DNA from: an uncultured Eubacterium sp.
GTDB lineage: Bacteria > Bacillota > Clostridia > Lachnospirales > Lachnospiraceae
Direction of reading: 5' to 3'
NCBI GenBank assembly: GCA_910586445.1
Contig: CAJUHV010000039.1
Location: 1-36,641, forward strand
Length of the DNA stretch: 36,641 bases
Within the stretch, counting starts at the first letter, position 1, and each line of letters opens with the position of its first letter. Positions 32,633-36,641 of the stretch are shown piece by piece. The translations under genes were made by a program, and so were the position numbers. The notes beneath the pieces are model-generated. The model did no database searches. It saw only the letters and a list, made by a program, of their open reading frames with translations, and was not told the origin of the DNA.

Positions 32633-32682
32633 AAACCTGCGCTTTATATGGCAGATCAACAAAAAAATTATTTGATTTCCGC

Positions 32683-32711
32683 TTGAAATTTTGTACAATT
32701 TACACTAAAAT
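32683..32711 (+). promoter_or_regulatory. Possible promoter within the gene-free region
   Basis: TTGAAA (32683-32688) and TAAAAT (32706-32711) with a 17-bp spacer, lying between the two GTATAC boxes. A hairpin follows 26 bp after the -10, so a transcript would be only about 50 nt if it stops there. Confidence 0.35.
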
Positions 32712-32736
32712 AATTTTCAAATATCTGAAAAAAATG

Positions 32737-32768
32737 AAGTCTCAAAACGTATACTTTTTGAGACTTTT
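32737..32768 (+). terminator. Hairpin with T-run containing GTATAC box 2
   Basis: Arms 32737-32747 (AAGTCTCAAAA) and 32756-32766 (TTTTGAGACTT) pair over 11 bp; the plus strand continues TTATTC, so it is a plausible intrinsic terminator. The same bases 32743-32760 form the second copy of the GTATAC box, so the element may be an operator instead. Confidence 0.5.
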
Positions 32769-32817
32769 ATTCATTCATGATAATAGAATGTTCGTATGTA
32801 TGCTTACTATTATTATA

Positions 32818-33020
32818 AGTTCTTTCGTTTCCCTAATAAGATAATTTCCGCACGCATGCTTTCCATATTATCAGATCCTTCGTTTCCCTAATGAAATAAA
32901 GTTCACATGCATGCTTTCCATATTATCAGATCCTTCGTTTCCCTAATGAAATAAAGTTCACATGCATGTTTTCTATATTAGATCCTTCATTTCCCTAATG
33001 AAACAGGACTCACATTACAT
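32818..33020. repeat. 55-bp tandem repeats after the ABC permease stop
   Basis: Units begin at 32818, 32873, 32928 and 32980 (55, 55 and 52 bp, the last partial), each with CTTCGTTTCCCTAAT and CATGCATG blocks. A weak half unit lies at 32787-32817. The array ends 3 bp from the stop codon of the permease, so it forms the 3' untranslated part of that operon. Confidence 0.85.
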
Positions 33021-33023
33021 ATT

Positions 33024-34265
33024 TTATTTAATCTGTGTCCTTTTATAAACCCCATACACCACCGGCAGCAGCACAACAGAAAGTACCAGATACAGCACCA
33101 TGCAGACAAAAATATACCCTATAACCCTGCCTCCGATCTCATACAGAATAAAGTCTTCCAAAACCTTATTCACCCTCAGCAGCTGATCAGGAAACAATGT
33201 CATAATGCGTGTAAGCAGCGGAACCCTGCCCAGAAACATCGGCACGCATGACAGAGCAAATGGTATTGTAATCGCAAACACAGTCGAACGGCTTTTGGCA
33301 GATACAAGCATTGCAAGGATTAGTATAAACAGGCTCCCGATATATCCGCCTATCGCTGTCAGCAGAAGCTCCTGCAGGTAGGATATATTGTAAAAGCTTT
33401 CCCAATTGTTTCCGGTCTGTATCGCACAGCCTGCACCTCCAAATCCTAAGGTACATAGTACGAATAATGTATACAGACCGACAGCTCCCCAGTACACCGC
33501 CGTCACTGTTACAAATCCGGCACCTAGTTTGGCACCTACTGCCCGTCCCCTCCCCAGCTTTGACGAAAAGAAAATCGAATCTGCCTTATATTGAAATTCA
33601 TCGGAAAAGATGCCTGCCACAAAAAATCCGATTATTACAACAATAATCGTCATAAGCGTCGGCAGATACTGAGAATCCAAAAGTGCCTTCCAGCCGTCAG
33701 CATATTCGTAGAAAAACGGCGTTTTCAGCTTTTCATACTGCCCGATCAAAAACTTCTTTTGGGCAAAGGAATAATGTTCCTCTGTCGTATCCAGCCATTT
33801 CTTCAAATTAGACACCCTGCGCTCATAAAATGCGCCGACCTCACCGGCCTTTACATTGTCCGCCTTATAATAATCATAATTATCTGGATCTGAAAATGCC
33901 CTGCTGATCATAAGCTTTATGTCCATAATGCCCTGTGTTTTTTGAAAGGCTGCATCCTGCGCATTCCAATAATCACTTTCATTTTCATATTTTTCCTGCG
34001 GCTTGATCCCTTTTCTCATCTTTTCATTTTCTTTGATCACCTGCTTTAACAGGTCTTCGGTCAGCTCTCCGCGCCAGGAGTTTTTTGCTTTTTTCAGTTC
34101 ACGTGCCGCCGCAGTGCCGGAAATATGTTCTCCGTTTTCTTTCAGATATCTCACGTCCCGGATCGTAAGCAGACCCGCAGTAATTGTCACAATAAACAGT
34201 ATCAAAAATACAATTTTATTTACTGGTTTTAAAAAAATCTTTTTTAATTCATATCTCATCATCAT
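33024..34265 (-). CDS. ABC transporter permease
   Basis: A 413-residue membrane protein. The N-terminal helix (IVFLILFIVTITAGLLTI) is followed by a large extracellular part of about 170 residues rich in charged helices (KAGEVGAFYERRVSNLKKWL), then about five helices. This is the usual build of ABC-2/NatB-like permeases. It starts with three ATGs (34265, 34262, 34259) that overlap the ATPase stop by 17 bp, so it is translationally coupled to the ATPase; AGGCGG is just upstream. Last gene of the sigma-factor operon. The exported substrate is unknown. Confidence 0.85.
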   Translation of the reverse strand: MMMRYELKKIFLKPVNKIVFLILFIVTITAGLLTIRDVRYLKENGEHISGTAAARELKKAKNSWRGELTEDLLKQVIKENEKMRKGIKPQEKYENESDYWNAQDAAFQKTQGIMDIKLMISRAFSDPDNYDYYKADNVKAGEVGAFYERRVSNLKKWLDTTEEHYSFAQKKFLIGQYEKLKTPFFYEYADGWKALLDSQYLPTLMTIIVVIIGFFVAGIFSDEFQYKADSIFFSSKLGRGRAVGAKLGAGFVTVTAVYWGAVGLYTLFVLCTLGFGGAGCAIQTGNNWESFYNISYLQELLLTAIGGYIGSLFILILAMLVSAKSRSTVFAITIPFALSCVPMFLGRVPLLTRIMTLFPDQLLRVNKVLEDFILYEIGGRVIGYIFVCMVLYLVLSVVLLPVVYGVYKRTQIK

Positions 34266-35142
34266 TACCGCCTGCCTTTTCTCCAAAATAATATAAAAAT
34301 ACATCCTCAAGCGAAGGTTCTTCCATCACGGCATCCTGTATCGGCATTTCTTTTGATATAATCCGCAGCTCCACGCCATGTGCGTCCGTTTTCATATTTG
34401 AGATTTTATACTGACTCATCAATGCTGCCACATCCGATTTATGGACACAGCATTTCCATACGGATTCTGTCATGGAATCGATCAATTCCCCTGCCGTACC
34501 TCTGTGCACAATCTGTCCGGCTTTCATCAAAAGAATCTCATTGGCAATGTACTCAATATCCGATACGATATGCGTGGATAAAAGTACCAGCCGCTCTTCG
34601 GCCACTTCACTGATCAGGTTGCGGAACCGGATGCGTTCATTTGGATCAAGTCCAGCTGTCGGTTCATCCAAAATGAGTATCTGCGGATCGTTCAGCATTG
34701 CCTGCGCAATCCCTGCCCTGCGCTTCATGCCGCCGGAGAGCTTTCTCATCTTTTTATGTGCGGCTTTCTGCAGCCCTACTTTTCCAATCAGGCTTTTTAC
34801 AATTTTTCCTGCTGCTGCACGGCGGATTCCTTTGATCGACGCAATATAATACAGATAATCCTCCACAGAAAACTCAGGATAGAATCCGAAATCCTGCGGC
34901 AGATAGCCGAGCACTTTTCTATAATCCGCATCCATTTCAAAAATATCCCTGCCATCAAAGGTAATGCTGCCGTTCGTCGGCCTAAGCAGTGTACACAGCA
35001 TACGCATAAGTGTTGTCTTGCCTGCACCATTGACTCCCAAAAGACCGTAAACACCGCATGTCAGGCTGGCATCTATATGATTTACTGCCTGGAAGTCCCC
35101 AAACTGTTTGGTCAGGCCCGCTATTTTTAATTCCATTGGCAT
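34249..35142 (-). CDS. ABC transporter ATP-binding protein
   Basis: A 297-residue subunit. Walker A GVNGAGKTT (around residues 36-44), signature KLSGGMKRRAGIA, Walker B ILILDEPTAGLDP and STHIVSDIE are complete; the Q-loop is LPQDFGFYPEFSVEDYL. The C-terminal 80 residues match NatA-like ATPases. GGAGGG lies 3-4 bases before the ATG 35142 and 9-10 before an ATG two codons on; either may be used. Between the membrane protein gene (15 bp) and the permease (overlapping), so one transcription unit. Confidence 0.93.
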   Translation of the reverse strand: MPMELKIAGLTKQFGDFQAVNHIDASLTCGVYGLLGVNGAGKTTLMRMLCTLLRPTNGSITFDGRDIFEMDADYRKVLGYLPQDFGFYPEFSVEDYLYYIASIKGIRRAAAGKIVKSLIGKVGLQKAAHKKMRKLSGGMKRRAGIAQAMLNDPQILILDEPTAGLDPNERIRFRNLISEVAEERLVLLSTHIVSDIEYIANEILLMKAGQIVHRGTAGELIDSMTESVWKCCVHKSDVAALMSQYKISNMKTDAHGVELRIISKEMPIQDAVMEEPSLEDVFLYYFGEKAGGNDDEI

Positions 35143-35157
35143 TCGCCCTCCTTTAAA

Positions 35158-35922
35158 TCAAATACTATGAATTTCTTTCTTTAATGATTCCCAGCATAAA
35201 TTCCACTGGTTCATTGTCTTATAGACCGCTGCTGCGATAAATACAGCTGCCGCCATAAGCAGCGCAAACCATACCTGCATCTGGATTGACTGATAAATCA
35301 CCTCATTGGCCGTTACCCGCCACCAGACGGCACCCCATACAACACAAAGTACAATCGATACCCCTTCGCTCACTGCATATCTGCTGCACAGCAGCCCAAA
35401 GCAGATACACGCTGCACCTGCCATCGGCAGCAGAAACTGCACGATATACTCCTCGATTGTAATATGCATGCATTCATGCGCAGCCATGCTGAATACTGTC
35501 AGCATCAAAAGATCCATCATGCCAAACAGCAGAATCCGCGCCGCATAAATCTGACGCAGAGAATAATAGGCAGTGCCTTCTATTTCCATACATTGATAAG
35601 ATTTATTTTTCCAAAGCTCTGGAATAATCAATATGACAAATAAAACGCCTGCAATCCCCATCCCGCTGCGGAAAAAATACGGATCTTCGGATTCTGGCAG
35701 CAGCATATACACAAAAAACAGCAGAAAGAGCTGACAGATCCACCATTTCTTCTTCACCAGCCGAAACTGCGTCCATAAAAACTCCCAGTATGTCAGCAGC
35801 TGCTCCTGCTCTTTTGCGTAAAATATCTCCTGTGACTTTCGAATCGTGTCCAGAACATGTTCTTCCCGTATATTGATCCTGCTCTGCTCCTTATAGTTTT
35901 CCAGCCTGTCTTCTAGATTCAT
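35158..35922 (-). CDS. Membrane protein of unknown function in a sigma-factor operon
   Basis: A 254-residue protein. The first 65 residues are cytosolic and charged (NLEDRLENYKEQSRINIREE), followed by six hydrophobic segments (ICQLFLLFFVYMLLP; GVLFVILIIPELW; ILLFGMMDLLMLTVFSM; FLLPMAGAACICFGLL; VSIVLCVVWGAVWW; VWFALLMAAAVFIAAAV). The position directly after an ECF sigma gene suggests an anti-sigma or sensing role, but no zinc-binding anti-sigma motif is present. It could equally be a second permease half. The start is ATG 35922 with GGGAGG seven bases before it. I do not recognise a family. Confidence 0.75.
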   Translation of the reverse strand: MNLEDRLENYKEQSRINIREEHVLDTIRKSQEIFYAKEQEQLLTYWEFLWTQFRLVKKKWWICQLFLLFFVYMLLPESEDPYFFRSGMGIAGVLFVILIIPELWKNKSYQCMEIEGTAYYSLRQIYAARILLFGMMDLLMLTVFSMAAHECMHITIEEYIVQFLLPMAGAACICFGLLCSRYAVSEGVSIVLCVVWGAVWWRVTANEVIYQSIQMQVWFALLMAAAVFIAAAVYKTMNQWNLCWESLKKEIHSI

Positions 35923-35974
35923 AAACATGCCTCCCTTCGGCTTCTTTGACTGCTCTTTCGGCCTGCACCCATAC

Positions 35975-36493
35975 TCATACCTTTCTCATATTCTGCTCCA
36001 GCTGCTTTCGGGCCTGCCTTAACCGATACTTGACAAGCGGAAGGCTGATTTTCAGCACATCCGCGATCTCAAGCAGCTTCATTTCCTGAAAATAAAATAA
36101 TACTATCACCTCTTGAAACTCAGCAGACAGCGCTCCTACTGCTTCTTCGACCATTACTTTATCTAAAATATGATCCATCGTATCCGGCACGCCGCTTTTT
36201 TCCAGCTCCTCGTCCTTCACAGGAAGTTCTTTTTTCTCCCTGTAGAAGTCTTTGCACAGATTGCCTGCTATCCGATATAAGTAATTTTTCGTCTTTCCCC
36301 GGCACCTATAATCAGACAGGCTCGCAAAAAAACGGACAAACGTTTCCTGTGCCAGATCTTCCGCATACCCGGCATCAAAGCAGCGCCAGCTGCAGTATTT
36401 TAATATTTCTTCATAATATCTGCGGATAAATCGGTCAATAGCCTCTTCATCGCCCTGCTTCATCTTTTGTATTAATAAAAACTCATCAATCAC
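35975..36493 (-). CDS. ECF-type RNA polymerase sigma factor
   Basis: A 172-residue sigma-70 family protein. Region 2 is clear (FIRRYYEEILKYCSWRCF, DLAQETFVRFFASL), as is region 4 (FQEVIVLFYFQEMKLLEIAD quoted as VIVLFYFQEMKLLEIADVL; LVKYRLRQARKQLEQ). No region 1 or 3, as expected for ECF factors. The start is GTG 36493, with AGGAGG nine bases before it; an upstream TTG frame has no site. It heads the operon with the membrane protein and the ABC exporter and probably drives it. TACAAT lies upstream but no convincing -35; the adjacent MITE-like repeat at 36575 may supply or disturb the promoter. Confidence 0.92.
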   Translation of the reverse strand: MIDEFLLIQKMKQGDEEAIDRFIRRYYEEILKYCSWRCFDAGYAEDLAQETFVRFFASLSDYRCRGKTKNYLYRIAGNLCKDFYREKKELPVKDEELEKSGVPDTMDHILDKVMVEEAVGALSAEFQEVIVLFYFQEMKLLEIADVLKISLPLVKYRLRQARKQLEQNMRKV

Positions 36494-36574
36494 AAAATCC
36501 TTCCTCCTGCCAAAAAATCTGATCGTTCCTCCTTCCCGCAAAATGCAGATACTAATTGTATTTCAAATACTCTC

Positions 36575-36641
36575 TAGAGCGTGTTTAAAAAATGCTTTCC
36601 GTGAGATGTGCTTCACACTTGGTGGAGAATTTATCCCAAAT
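36575..36641 (+). mobile_element. MITE-like repeat, cut by the window edge
   Basis: From TAGAGCGTGTTTAAAAAAT to the end of the window, 67 bases match the reverse of the right arm of the element at 32096-32259 with a single difference. That degree of identity shows that this copy and that arm are recent relatives. It lies about 80 bp upstream of the sigma factor start. Confidence 0.8.

Noticed and set aside
32605..32844. Plus-strand ORF of 79 codons
   Set aside because: It is AT-rich, lacks a binding site, and runs across two palindromic boxes and a terminator-like hairpin.
1..36641. tRNA or rRNA genes
   Set aside because: I looked for the usual tRNA ends and rRNA blocks in the gaps and saw none; a tRNAscan-SE run would settle it.

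Overview
The window looks like chromosomal DNA from a gut Firmicute, most likely Lachnospiraceae (Clostridia). The reasons are strong AGGAGG-type ribosome binding sites with some GTG/TTG starts, a DUF4080-type B12-binding radical SAM protein, two MATE pumps, a loop-1-type beta-glucuronidase, glucan/choline-binding-like wall repeats joined to transglutaminase domains, and AlgI/AlgX-like acetylation genes. Taxonomy is inferred from gene content only.

Layout. 1-2290 is decayed accessory DNA: three unrecognised small minus-strand ORFs, a 23-bp perfect hairpin, and an AAA ATPase (DUF4143-like) broken by a frameshift and cut short. 2292-4492 holds a MATE pump and an AlkC-like repair protein. 4553-4989 carries a well-formed promoter, about 90 nt of sequence and a symmetric terminator, which is a small RNA candidate. 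A plus-strand radical SAM gene (4990-6753) converges on a four-gene unit read leftwards (response regulator, ABC ATPase, ABC permease, histidine kinase; 10269-6718). Divergent from it is an unrecognised protein carrying three tandem copies of a SGIIGGAD motif, otherwise known from Na+-pumping decarboxylase beta subunits. A second MATE pump, a coiled-coil protein, a beta-glucuronidase with a divergent AraC regulator and a YfcE-like phosphoesterase follow.

18722-21015 is the most interesting stretch. A perfect-consensus promoter (TTGACA, 17 bp, TATAAT) with a palindrome at its start point faces a 605-bp array of 47 units of a 13-bp repeat, then an MqsR-like toxin gene and an antitoxin that joins an MqsA-like zinc ribbon and HTH to a Panacea (SocA/DUF4065) domain. 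A TIM-barrel protein, release factor 3 and a ruined GNAT gene come next.

24096-31870 is a cell-surface locus on the minus strand. Three secreted transglutaminase-like proteins with intact Cys-His-Asp triads, a wall-binding-repeat protein, a lipoprotein, an AlgX/DHHW-like SGNH protein and an AlgI-type MBOAT acyltransferase suggest O-acetylation and anchoring or remodelling at the envelope. 31871-33023 has no gene. It holds copies of a palindromic MITE-like repeat (further copies at 2212 and at the right end of the window), two near-identical GTATAC-centred boxes and a 55-bp tandem array. 33024-36493 is an ECF sigma factor, membrane protein, ABC ATPase and ABC permease operon.

Four separate short-period tandem arrays (13, 15/18, 44-46 and 55 bp) lie within 15 kb, in or beside gene leaders and tails.
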